From contig CM022370.1 in assembly GCA_011800155.1 (NCBI GenBank), positions 558,001-622,000 on the forward strand: 64,000 bases of DNA. The letters are read 5' to 3'. The stretch comes from Flammulina velutipes. Lineage: Eukaryota; Basidiomycota; Agaricomycetes; Agaricales; Physalacriaceae. A model generated the notes under the pieces. That model had not been told where the DNA came from, ran no database searches, and saw only the letters and a program-made list of their open reading frames with translations. A program made the translations under genes and the position numbers. This document shows positions 33,101 through 42,107 of this stretch, one piece after another. Every line of letters starts with the position of its first letter. Within the stretch, counting starts at the first letter, position 1.

Positions 33101-34072
33101 TGTCGGCGATGGATAGCGTTCCAGGTATGGGCGGCACTCCTCTGCCTCCAAGTCGGGGATAGGCACCTTAATTTCTGGACGGTCTGGTAAATACGCCATT
33201 TGATTGGAGTCTATTACTACGTCCTGTGGTGGTACTTCACTATCTCCATACGTGACTACTTGGTATTCGTGTATGAGTTGTAGTATTCCCCGCTCCACTA
33301 TTGTCGCGCGCCATTGCGTAACTACTTGAGTTCGCGATGAAGCTCGCGATGTCGTTGTCGATGCGCGTGACATAGGTCGCGCGTTTGCGGCCGTGATGTT
33401 GCGAACACGTTCAGCCGCCATCCTACGGCGGTTATACTGCGATGATGTCTCTTCTTCCTGACGAGGTTGCGTCAGCTGAGACGTCGCCGCTTCCAGAGCA
33501 CGATCGTAACTAGTATGAGGATCAGCAAAGTCTCCTTGCTGAGCATGAATACGTTGCTCTGATACGTACTGTTGTAATTGCTGCGACGTGTGTGAAGGCA
33601 ACAAGACTCTTGGTCCCGTCGTCGCCTCATACCACGATGCAGCCATATTCGCCTGCACTGATCGACCTTCGTCCGGCGCCATTGTTCGCGACATGCGGTC
33701 CGGCGACGGGCGGTTATCGACAGTAAGGGAATTGAGTGGGGGAGGTTTTACCCTCCCTAGCAGACTAGCCTCGTCTCGACGACGATGTTCATCTGTGTCA
33801 GGTAGTCCGGTATCCACCAGCGGCGTTAGCTCGCTTAGTGAACTGCCGTGACTAGGAGCTCCAACTCGTCCTGGATCTGTGGACGTGATTGGAGGGGCGA
33901 ATGGCGAGCCTATACCGCCTGCGCTGCCCCGCTGAGAGTTGTTATCATCGACGACCTGCGGGGCATTCTGAGTGCGTCGTCTAGATGTTGGGAGTGATCC
34001 CTGGAACGAAGGTTCGTTTCCTTGGAGGCGTCTCGACTGTCTCGAAGCACCTGAAGCCATATTCACGTTCAT
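30128..34072 (-). CDS. Chromovirus ORF1: Gag with zinc knuckle and aspartic protease
   Basis: 1314 codons from ATG 34072. The first 650 residues or so are low-complexity, rich in Ser, Pro, Arg and Glu, with a proline run near 32440-32680. A retrotransposon Gag-type helical domain lies at about residues 700-880 (DTWARDVIRWLDQVG, FYRRIANTSVM, LREMVRKFDEIPYY). One zinc knuckle CFACGGEGHFAKDEEC at about 962-980 has spacing C-x2-C-x4-H-x6-C, where x4 is usual for the last step. The protease motif FALFDSGCSAELMS is near residue 1142, with VLGTAFMRKFKIALDF as its second half. The ORF stops at TGA 30128. The Gag is unusually long and carries the protease, unlike elements with protease in Pol. Confidence 0.93.
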   Translation of the reverse strand: MNVNMASGASRQSRRLQGNEPSFQGSLPTSRRRTQNAPQVVDDNNSQRGSAGGIGSPFAPPITSTDPGRVGAPSHGSSLSELTPLVDTGLPDTDEHRRRDEASLLGRVKPPPLNSLTVDNRPSPDRMSRTMAPDEGRSVQANMAASWYEATTGPRVLLPSHTSQQLQQYVSEQRIHAQQGDFADPHTSYDRALEAATSQLTQPRQEEETSSQYNRRRMAAERVRNITAANARPMSRASTTTSRASSRTQVVTQWRATIVERGILQLIHEYQVVTYGDSEVPPQDVVIDSNQMAYLPDRPEIKVPIPDLEAEECRPYLERYPSPTSSVKNEEANRELIDLVGGLQESTIPLHIPPPMGKSDEVKSQPFEDIPQQHTSSSGRLPFEVVIEEDEEENIEEIKTGGVIAMDKIVSPPPIMIPINMAQVIEEPYIKEEPLSLKQEIRSTHIPQQRIDIGGKERERGRDMLSTFIPPPPILPPPIQPPPTIQPSPILPPPIPPKPVGLHQKTRSVTVNQGGTIRWGANLQEDTRHHQPPPPSPPPPPPPTSSSSPSNGDNGNWRHRREDIPPRRDNNDESTPTRRTARTVTVAPDNGGEPSESSSSDSGSKHGEKPEINLTPRAPRKFRRATSAINEIIPDPQDEYVYTPRVRDSNVSVLDSLFFGIEDLITERLYCTLDDHEREIAKVVARNAEDPAKYSGASGDILVYDTWARDVIRWLDQVGAHGPATLDDSTIPTRADIARQSLLARALEGAGLQFYRRIANTSVMTGSRRLTFIEMMHQIFVHFVTDDSLREMVRKFDEIPYYNSGGVRDLFQRMVTFANIMPAPPDVYRFRATLIAALPEFIRKQLIIEGITPERIQSVNVIMQRCLVLENGYRAYRQEQMQSHPPARIVARERHRSPTRQAKDFIPAPQPRERRPKADARPPAKKREATTEPAEKKGLSAPYRGNSSPSRNKTGYIRETKSRKCFACGGEGHFAKDEECPLHEINKDRPMEKMFRVDVQNYGIEVLSEDGDDPWGGSQFEDEAADEDILYHVAESRNDEAPRLGFMQVGDWEDVRTSHYEADNADKDDTESVADSVDDEVLDFTEYLQTMEVRKTEGRAEYIPTLDPSVKHTKKTLKRPRRANEEKRCLTAFVNVNGHRAFALFDSGCSAELMSHDFAHICKPDLFTLQDPITLQLGTKGSRSQIIFGGFAILSYDNGSISMGDRMYFDIANVDRYDLVLGTAFMRKFKIALDFEHNTIRVKGKPMPTVLENEELAEIARRYSAKASPKATVDGYNLKTKRRPDQLPLVELSGESLTIPRVPTEGERAAQPSE

Positions 34073-34326
34073 CGACGGAATCGCGCGAATAGAAGAAATT
34101 GTTGGTAGTCCTAGGATCGACCGATGTTGTATACGTGGCTTTGGACACGTCTGACAGTGCCCTCTAACACGAGGTTGCTAAAAAAAATTCAGCGATGAGT
34201 TACGGGTGCCTTGCGCACCTGTGAGAGAATCCTCGACTGCCTACACAGTCGATCTGCAACGTCAACCTAGCGTTGACTTGACTTTTGTCCCTTGTAGACA
34301 CAAAATCGTTTTGGTGTTCAAAAAAC
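34073..34326 (-). other. Chromovirus 5' leader with three small hairpins; no canonical PBS
   Basis: Between the 5' LTR and ORF1 there are three inverted repeats. They are GGTGC/GCACC (34205-34209, 34215-34219), TCGACTG/CAGTCGA (34233-34239, 34246-34252) and GTCAAC/GTTGAC (34261-34266, 34272-34277). The last overlaps a near copy of the LTR end (CAACGCTAGGTT here, CAACGCGAGGTT in the LTR). Directly after the LTR the element strand reads GTTTTTTGAACACC, not the TGG of a usual tRNA primer site. Confidence 0.6.
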
Positions 34327-34550
34327 TGTAACCTCGCGTTGACAGTTGAACCCGAGTCCCTAGCGAACACGTCAAATATATGATATTGAGTCCAATGAGG
34401 ACCGCGGGGACGACAGAACACGAGGCGTGAAGTAGACGAAACGACGATGGTAAGAGTAAAGAGTAAAGTACAAGCGAGCGGAACGCGAGCGATAAAGTCC
34501 GAAACAAACAGTAATCAATATCCATGCCCAATGCGGAATGGGCCCTTACA
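34327..34550 (-). repeat. 5' LTR of the chromovirus
   Basis: 224 bases, no difference seen from 24318-24541. It should drive the element transcript leftwards on the minus strand. Confidence 0.95.
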
Positions 34551-34555
34551 CCTGC
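34551..34555. repeat. Target-site duplication, right copy (CCTGC)
   Basis: This is the second copy of CCTGC, directly next to the 5' LTR. On the gene strand it is the last bases of the acyltransferase intron 1 (GCAG) plus the first exon-2 base. Confidence 0.93.
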
Positions 34556-34783
34556 GGAGAGTCAGATTTACGCCAGCTGAGATAGGAGAATGAGAATCAC
34601 ATCCTTCCTAAGTGCCATGCGCGAACCCAGAACTGGCCAGCGCCGAACAAGCTCTGTCAATGCATTTCGCAAAATCCCGGGGTTCAGTCGTCCTTTGACT
34701 ACGGTGCAGGAGCTGATGATGATTTCGCGGACGGGATTTGACTGGTCAAGCGCTGACAACGGAATTACTTTGTCGAGAGTCAT
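34551..34783 (-). pseudogene. HXXXD acyltransferase, exon 1 and remains of intron 1
   Basis: The start at 34783 gives MTLDKVIPLSALDQSNPVRE, then SSCTVVKGRLNPGILRNAL and ELVRRWPVLGSRMALRKD. This is the usual N-terminus of fungal HXXXD transferases, with the RWP-x-L-x-x-R substrate-pocket strand. The donor GTGATT begins at 34600. The original 49-base intron ended at 34552, where the retrotransposon has landed. The rest of the coding sequence resumes at 24313 in the same phase. Whether a full-length product is ever made depends on splicing over or around the element. Confidence 0.85.
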
Positions 34784-35128
34784 GGAACAGAGGGAAGAAT
34801 GTAGAGCACGATATTTACCGGCATACTTATATGTATTGTTTTTGGGTTCGTTTTCTGTAGGCGAGTTACCTAAAGTTGATTCAATCTCCCGAAGGCTGAC
34901 CGGTCGCTGAGCGCTGAGCGCCGACCAGCGACTCTGACCCGAGCGAGTTTCTCGAGATAGAACATGAACTCTAGAACAGGGTCAGATACCCACCTCATCT
35001 GAGACCCCATTCATTTTAGTCCGAGAGCGATGGCGGAAGATGATGATACCCAAAAACGCCGTTGAATTGTATTAGTGCTAAAAAAGGTCAAGCAACGTAA
35101 AGCGCGTCCATCTGGTTCCAGTACAAGT
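34784..35128. promoter_or_regulatory. Acyltransferase promoter and kinase 3' flank, with TATA-like box
   Basis: On the minus strand ACATATAAGT lies at 34825-34834, about 42 bases before the acyltransferase ATG, a plausible TATA box. The rest (34840-35128) shows no gene and includes the 3' UTR of the kinase. Confidence 0.45.
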
Positions 35129-38100
35129 CTAAGATGGTTGTGGTGGCCGTGGGGAGGGTGAAAATAGCGACAGCACTTTCTCCGCGTTCTCCTTGTATTT
35201 CCTCAACTTCTTCGTCCTCCTGTCCTTTGGGCTTTGTGTGGCCTCGGACGCACTGAGAATGTCATGCGCATCCGCCATATCAGACTGTTCCGATAAGCCA
35301 CCAACAGACAAAGCAGAAGGTTTCGACCTCAGGGAAGGAGGCTCTTCGTCCAGTACACCTGTGGATGATGCGTCCAGCCCACCAGCGCTCGATGATGAGG
35401 AGAATTTTGACGACCTCGATTGTTTCATTGATGGTGTCATGCTCGTCTTGCTCGAGTAAGAGGAGGGCGGAGTCTTAGGCTTCAAGAATTGCCTGGGATT
35501 CTTCCTAAACGTCAATTGACTCCGCCCGCGATGTTGGGTAGGGCTCGGAGACTCATCGACCTCGGATGGGTGACGCGTCGATGTACCTGATACAGAGCGA
35601 TTGTTGGGCGTCGAAGCCTTCCGGAACACGGCCAACCTGTAGCGATCCACGACACCGCGAGCAAATAGACTGGTTCCCTTGGTACCGTTCCTGTCCTCGC
35701 CGTCCGCTGCCTCGACAAAGTCCCAGTCGTCATCCTCGTCATCATGCTCCGTGATTGTACCCTCGTCGCCGACATCGGACAAGTATTTGTCCAGAGCAGG
35801 AACGCCTGATTTTTCCCGACGTGGAGGGCGCGAAGGTCGATGGACGGCTTTCGTGGAAGATGCCTTCTCATCAGGAATAGCTTTGGTAGCAACCTGCTCG
35901 TGTACTTTGGCTTTGCGAGGTTTCGTTTCTGTTGGGGATATCGTAGGATGCTCTGATACAGGTGCTGCACTCGCTTCCGTTGGAATGGCAGTATTACTTT
36001 CTACTGAGGGCGGATGTGGCGTCTCCACGGCAGGCAATGTGGTAGTTTCCACAACGGGTTCGTCGTTCGTTTCGACGGGTAGGCCAGAGAGTGACGGGCT
36101 TGGTGGAGAATCTGGAAGAGGAGGGAGAGTGTCGTCTGCCATTAATGACGTCGGCCGCGCTTCTGGTGTCTTCGGCTCTTCCAGGTCAGTCTCTTCGGAG
36201 ACCAAAGGCGCATCAGTGTCAATAGAGCTGAGGTCCAGTTCAAGTCCCTTGAGTGCCAAAGCCTCTTCTTCTTCTTCGTCGGTCTCCTCCTCACTGCTCT
36301 CTTCGTCTTCGTCGTCAATAAGAATCGATTGCCGTCCTTTGAACGAATACCCATCGAATGCATCGACATCATCTTCGGCAGGAGTTGCTTTTGCCTCACG
36401 AGGTACGACGGAGGAGCTGCGTGATTGAGAAGGTGTTGTGTTAGAATCCCCATCAGTCCTGTCGGTATCCGTCTCGTTATTGTCCTGATCAGTGTCGGAT
36501 TGTTCGTTCTCGTCAAATTCGTCCAAAACTGGTTCCATGTCGAGGAAGGTCTCGTCGAAGTTCTGCGTATCACTTGCGTTAGATGGATCGATGGGAGGAA
36601 TGTATGGTGCTAGTGCCACGTTAATAGATGATTCTCTCGAGACGGAAATACGCACGAATATAACGCTTATAATAGACATGAGACCAATCAATCATCGAGA
36701 AATATGGGTGTCGTTTGATGCGAGGCTCGGAAATGCGCAGTAAAGGATTCCGTTGTAGTAGCTGTATCATCGTTAGAAAGTCATTAAATGAAGAGTGGCC
36801 GACTTACGCCACGTAGTAGACTCTTCGTATCCTGGTCCATGACACGGTCATCGGGGAAGTGAAGTTCATCCTGCAACACTCTAATATACATGTCGGGATG
36901 ATTCGCTGCCCAAAACGGTGTCTGAAACCAAATTGCTCAGCACCGAAGCGAAACACCAGAAAGAAACGTACCATGCCAGTCAACATTTCGTAGAGCATCG
37001 TACCAAAGCTCCACCAATCAACTTGGTACGAGTATTCTTGTGCTTGGATGACTTCAGGAGCCAGATACTCGGCAGTTCCGCAAAAGGTCGCGGTCATGTC
37101 ACTATGCCCTGCAGGCTGGCCTGGCCACCCAGAAGCAATTTCTCCTCCCTTCTCGACCTTCATCCAAGGAGGACTTGAAGGGGTCGTAGCACAGATCTCG
37201 CCGTCGCTGGCGGTCAACGATCTCTGTCGAGGAAATTCTTTGGACAGTCCGAAATCGGTCAGAACGATATGGCCGTCTGCGCCAATTAGGATGTTCTCTG
37301 GCTTCAAGTCGCGGTAAATGACGCCCGCTGCATGGAGACCTTCCACCCCTTCGACTATCTCTGCCGCATAAAAGCGGGCCCGATCCCGTCCCAATCGTCC
37401 CCATCTCGCAAGCTGAGTCGCTAAATCACCTCCTGGATGGAAGTCCTGAAGTAAAAATGAGTATAGACTGAATTTTAGTATACACGAAGCTTACCATGAC
37501 TAGAAACAGGTTCTCCTTGTCGTGGAAACTCCACCATAGCTTGACGACAAAAGGATCCTTTGCTTCTGCTGACATTGTCTTCAACACAGCTTGCTCTGTC
37601 AATGTGTGCTGTAGCTCTTGATGCGCCAGCACATGTCGTTTCGTGATGGCCTTCAGAGCGTACAACTCCGACGTCGACTTGTGCTTCACAAGCAAGACCT
37701 TGCCAGCGCAACCTTTACCCAATACCCTCATCATTTCGAAGTCATCTATAACCACTTTCCGACTCTTCTTTTTGGGATCGACGGACATAGACCGTTTCTT
37801 CTTTGGCTTCTTGAGATGTGATGTGGAAGACTCGTCGCCAGTCTCCCGGTCCGTTTGGGAGGAAGTCCCGTCTGTGACGATTGAAGAAGATGTGAAGGAC
37901 CGCGAAAGACGCGATGAGTTTTCCAGATCAACGGAGCGCGACCGAACAATGCGACTCGGTGCAGCGTCCTGGATGGGGGTTGCAGGTTCCTCCTCTGCAG
38001 GCGCGACAGGAGCAGATTCGGTAGCCACGTCTGTTGATGTGTCCTGTGTATCGTCTTCTGCGAGAACGTCCTGAGCGTCATCTCCATCTAGAGGTATAGG

Positions 38101-38867
38101 GGGCAGGTCCTGGTCCTGCTTCTCGTCAACAACATCTGGAGCCTCCGGAGCTCCGTTCGTTTTCTCTATTCCAGACATGGCGGTATGAGCGGCGAGATCA
38201 GAGCGCACCCGTTTGATGGCTCGCTCTACGCGTACGCTCTCGAGATCATCGGTACGCACGCGAACGAAACGCTTCCAGACACGAGCTTGGCGAAGAGTGA
38301 ACGTGTTGGAAACGGTGGTGAGGTAGGCAGCGAGGGAAGTGCTTTTCACAGTTTCTGGGAGTGTAGATGTGATTGCACTTGGAGTGAATGACTGGAAAGG
38401 ATCGTTCTGTTCGGCTGATGGCGACACAATGGGTGACGCAGTATTCGAAGGAGTCGTATTGGAGGTACCACTGTGTAGCCGCCGTGTTTTGGCGCTGTGA
38501 GGCGAGGCCAGACGAGAAAGAGTGTTCAGGAAGGTTGATTTACGTTTGGTGGGCATGCTCTTGACAACGTCGGCGTCGAGAGGAAGAGGAGGAACCTTCA
38601 CGCTCGGATAAGTGTCGCGCAGTTGGGTATCGAGCTCCACGATCTCCAGAGCGGTGCGAGTGAGTGTGAGATTGTGAGTGGGAGCTGATGAAACGATTGT
38701 GAGAGAATTAATGAAGAATTCAAAGCAAGGGACGTACTTCTAATGTAGAGGCTGTACGAGCGAGAATCATGGGGTGATTCCGCAACGCTAACACTCCATG
38801 GGCCATCTTCACCGTCGAGACGCATGGGAGCGCGTCGGTTCTGAGGTAGATTAGACGCTGGTGACAT
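35129..38867 (-). CDS. PX-domain AGC serine/threonine kinase with long acidic C-tail
   Basis: Protein kinase, probably recruited to phosphoinositide membranes. The start at 38867 gives MSPASNLPQNRRAPMRLDGE. A PX-like domain spans the first two exons (SYSLYIR, then ALEIVELDTQLRDTYPSVKV and RVWKRFVRVRTDDLESVRVERA). A Ser/Thr/Asp-rich linker precedes the kinase domain. Kinase motifs are VLGKGCAGKVLLV, YALKAITKRH (VAIK Lys), VIYRDLKPENILI, VLTDFGLSKEF, TATFCGTAEYLAPEV (activation loop, APE) and VDWWSFGTMLYEML. An insert of about 45 residues separates DFG from the activation-loop Thr. The C-tail carries very acidic runs and an AGC hydrophobic motif-like FDGYSF. The protein ends SPSPRPPQPS at 35129. 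SGK3/Ypk-type kinases are the nearest known design. Confidence 0.85.
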
Positions 38868-39573
38868 GGTGACCTGACAGGGGACTGGAGATTAACGCCT
38901 TGTTTGCTATTGGTGACTAGCGGGCTATATCTGTCGAGTTTAAAGAACAAATGTGACTGTTCCACTGAATGGTATAATCCTGGTCTAGTCTGCCTGGAGT
39001 TAAGGTTAACACGTTGACCCACTGCTGACTTCACGCACCGAACAGCACCCAAATATCCGTCGTTGGTGACCGCTTATGGCCAACGCCGATGGATGACACT
39101 TTGCTAGGGAGAGAGAGAGATACGTCCAGGCAGTAAAGCAAGTAAGGGATACGAATTGGCCGGAACAAACACAGAAAACGTGTTTACACCTGAATGCCTC
39201 AAGGCGATCGCCTGCCTAAGCCTGTCTTCTTTTGCGCAGGTGGGTTCTCCGCACCGTCACCCACAACGTCGAAGGAGCAGGACGTGGAAAAGCCGGTATA
39301 CTGGCAGATTAGGTGGTCCTAGACGGAAAATACCGATGGGCGATGGTGATGGCGGGTTGGAAAGATTACATCACCGCCACAATAGTCTCCAATTGGAAGG
39401 GGATAACAGGAATACACAAACTCAGTCTACTACTGCATACTGGAAAATAGCTACATGGGCGAACATAGTTAGGTGTACAATTTCAAACATCCTACCTGAC
39501 CCAGGTCATGGGCCGCCTACATCGTATGCCTTTATTACAGGCATATCATGGATTTGAGAGCACCTCTTCATCG
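38868..39573. other. Intergenic, kinase promoter and rhodanese gene 3' flank
   Basis: About 700 bases. A plus-strand open frame at 39156-39557 has no domain, skewed composition and no neighbouring exon, so I do not call it. A GA repeat (GAGAGAGAGA) is at about 39111-39120. Confidence 0.4.
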
Positions 39574-40703
39574 TCAGGCTGAGACGCTGTAAAAACTAGG
39601 TTGCTGATATCGCTTTAATGGTGGAACATTAGTGAATTTCTTCCAACGAACATGCCACTTACTGCTTGAGTATTCTTCATGGTCTGAGATATATATTTGT
39701 TCAGGTATCTTGAGAGGAAGCCCAGCTTCCTTCCACGCCTGAAGTCCACCAATAATGTCTGTGGCGTTCAACATGCCTATTTCCTGGAGAGATAAAGCGG
39801 CAAGGCTGCTTGTGTATCCCTCATGGCATATGATGATGACGCGAAGGTCGTACCGATTCGCGATCGGCACTCGAGATGAGGAGCGTGGATCGAACCGCCA
39901 TTCGAGTACGTTTCGTTCAACCAGCATTGCTCCGTCGATCTCTCCGTATTGTGCGCGCTGCGCAGCTGGACGTATATCCACAAGCACCGCTGGAACGTGA
40001 GCCTCAGGGACTCTCAACTCCTCATATGCTTCCAGCGGTGTCCTTCGTATGAGCTTGGCGCGTGCAAGAGCAAGACGCTCCTCTATACCGACAGACCATG
40101 GCGGAGGCATGAGGGGGTCAACGGGCGTGCGCGCAGATTTCCGGAGGACGTCCCATACGGCAGCTTGGTCATATGTCAAGCCTCCAAAATCCTTTATAGC
40201 GGCAATTAACAAGGTTCCCTCTAGAATGCCATAGCCCGCAGACCCGTATTCCGGTATAGATTCCAGATCTTTGAGAGAAAGCACTGTGCACCTCCCAATG
40301 AATTTAGACCGAGTAAGTATGTCGGCGCGCTGAATGAAGTCTGGTGTTGATGCGCAAAGCATGAGGAAATTGGTGTTCCGAGTTATGGGTGTTCCGGTGG
40401 TAGCCACAGCAAATATATGAAGATGGGAGGCAAGCTTCAGCTGGATTAGGCCGCCAATTTCAATCAGAAAAGAGATATCGTCCGTCTTGCAGGACGTAGT
40501 AAGCACGTTAATGCGAACATCTGAAAATATTGAGTCGTTTTGACATCTGAACCAAAGAAAGTATTACCGTCCAGCATTTCAGCTTTTCCTATGGCGCGAA
40601 CGGCCATTTCCGACGCGACTTGGGCGCGTACATCAGATAACGTTCGAAGAGGTGGTTCAGGAGTCGGAATTACATGGCTGCTTAACCCTGAGGCATAAGA
40701 CAT
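39574..40703 (-). CDS. Rhodanese-domain protein with unrecognised N-terminal domain
   Basis: The ATG at 40703 gives MSYASGLSSHVIPTPEPPLR. One short intron lies near 40510-40570. The C-terminal 130 residues are a rhodanese fold: AVLVDIRPAAQRAQYGEIDGA, then IIICHEGYTSSLAALSLQEIG with the active-site Cys at the usual loop, and DIIGGLQAWKEAGLPL. This suggests sulfur transfer or persulfide handling, or a phosphatase-like role. The N-terminal 240 residues (LIQLKLASHLHIFAVATTGT, FLMLCASTPDFIQRADIL, GILEGTLLIAAIKDFGGLTY) form no domain I can name. The frame stops at 39574. Confidence 0.75.
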
Positions 40704-40972
40704 ATCCACCTCGAAGAGTTAAAAGAGATAGGTATGTTGTCAAGAATCAGAATGTTCAAGTGCGATGAATGTTTGTTGGAACGTGACGTTCTTCGACTTT
40801 GAAATTGGAAGCAACGAGGGTGCCTGCCGAAGTCCTTGTCTTAATTAAAGTCGTCACTTACCTAATTCGCCCCTCGTCACCATCCACCCTCGCGTATCCA
40901 TCCTCCTAATATCTTCACAACTGCTTCCACTTGACCGCGAGTCGCCATACACGTTCATTGGCTTGCGCCAGT

Positions 40973-41785
40973 ATGGAGGAAATTGAGAAGGTGCGTTCCC
41001 AGCATTTTTAAACGCGCTATTTGACTTATATTGGAATTCATAGATGTTTCGGAAGGTGGAGGAGGAAACAGAACTGCGAGCTGCATGGGAAAGGCGCCAG
41101 TATAAGGGTCCGCTATACTCTGAACAACCTGCAACCTCCAGAACAAAACATCGCCGCAGGTCGAGCGTACCAAATTCTCAGCTAAACAGGGCGCGTTCTT
41201 CTCGTGTTCAACGTTGTTCCTGCTCTAATACCCCTCCAGCTTTCCGACGAGCTTGCTGATATGATAGCTTCTCGCAGTCCGCGTCCAACCTCTACCATCT
41301 CTGCGCAATTCCCAGACCAGGTATGTTACCTACACTCCTTCACGTATTTCTTGCGCTAATCGAAATAATTTCTACAGGACCGCTCAAGCTCAGATTCCTT
41401 CGCCTCATTGCCAGAGGAGACAACCGACACACAAAACGGACTACATCCATCTGATGGTCGCAGACCCAGCCTATCACGTCGGACTTCTACCCTATCCCGC
41501 ACCGTTGGTAACTTGATACCGCGCCGTTTCGGTCGGCCGCGCTCTACAAGCGCCGCAGACATTCTTACCACGGGACTTGCTCCTAAAATGGTCATTGACG
41601 TATCCGTGCAGAAGGCAACAACAAGCGAACCTCGACACGAACCACTACCTCCCGCCACAGTTCAGGCTACCCTTCGACCTCAAAAATCTAAAGGTTCTCT
41701 CAACAGCCCCGATACTCTCATGGGGAAGGTGTCACAAAAGCTTTGGAGAAAGCGCAAGTCTGTGATGCCGGTTTTCAATTCTTGA
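40973..41785 (+). CDS. Ser/Arg-rich small protein of unknown function
   Basis: The ATG at 40973 gives MEEIEK. A 49-base intron follows, then MFRKVEEETELRAAWERRQY. A second intron (about 41166-41238) joins to LSDELADMIASRSPRPTST, and a third (about 41322-41378) joins to DRSSSDSFASLPEETTD. The last exon is basic and Ser-rich (PSLSRRTSTLSRTVGNLIPRRFGRPRS, LWRKRKSVMPVFNS) and stops at 41783-41785. The consistent splice phases support a real gene of roughly 200 residues. No domain is recognised. Many R-x-x-S sites suggest phosphorylation. Confidence 0.65.
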
Positions 41786-42107
41786 GATAGGATGCTCATG
41801 TAGTTGTATCTATACTGCATACTAAGTTATTTCTTGCACCCGTTGCATATTTTGCTTCTAATTTTTCGAGGTCAGTGTATGGTGCTACTTCCTACCACTC
41901 TACTACTATGTAGTATTGTTGCTCTTTTATAGACCCTCTTCTGGCGGAAAATACATTTTGTCTTGATCTGGCCTGTGCCAATTGCGTTGCGCAGAGAACA
42001 CTGAGCACCCTTCGGGCTCGATATCCATGGCTCAACGGTCAAGGATTAATCATTCTTGCTATATATACAACCTACTAGTAGGTAATGTCGGCCTGGTAGG
42101 TAGTGGC
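41786..42107. other. Convergent 3' intergenic region
   Basis: The region lies between the Ser/Arg-rich gene (+) and the P450 (-), is AT-rich near 41800-41940, and shows no gene. Confidence 0.4.

Larger units (their letters stand above)
24318..34550 (-). mobile_element. Ty3/gypsy chromovirus LTR retrotransposon, complete, 10,233 bp
   Basis: Two identical 224-bp LTRs begin TGTAA and end TTACA on the element strand. They are flanked by the 5-bp duplication CCTGC. A polypurine tract sits next to the 3' LTR. Order on the minus strand is 5' LTR, structured leader, ORF1 (Gag plus aspartic protease), UGA, ORF2 (RT, RNase H, integrase, chromodomain), UAA, ORF3 (RGG/coiled coil), PPT, 3' LTR. RT before integrase plus a C-terminal chromodomain places it among chromoviruses. 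No frameshift or stop breaks any of the three long ORFs. Identical LTRs and open frames indicate a very recent insertion, possibly still active. It lies in an acyltransferase gene, in the same orientation. Confidence 0.96.

Noticed and set aside
39156..39557. A 133-codon plus-strand frame as a gene
   Set aside because: No domain, no splice partners, composition unlike a protein; it lies in intergenic DNA.
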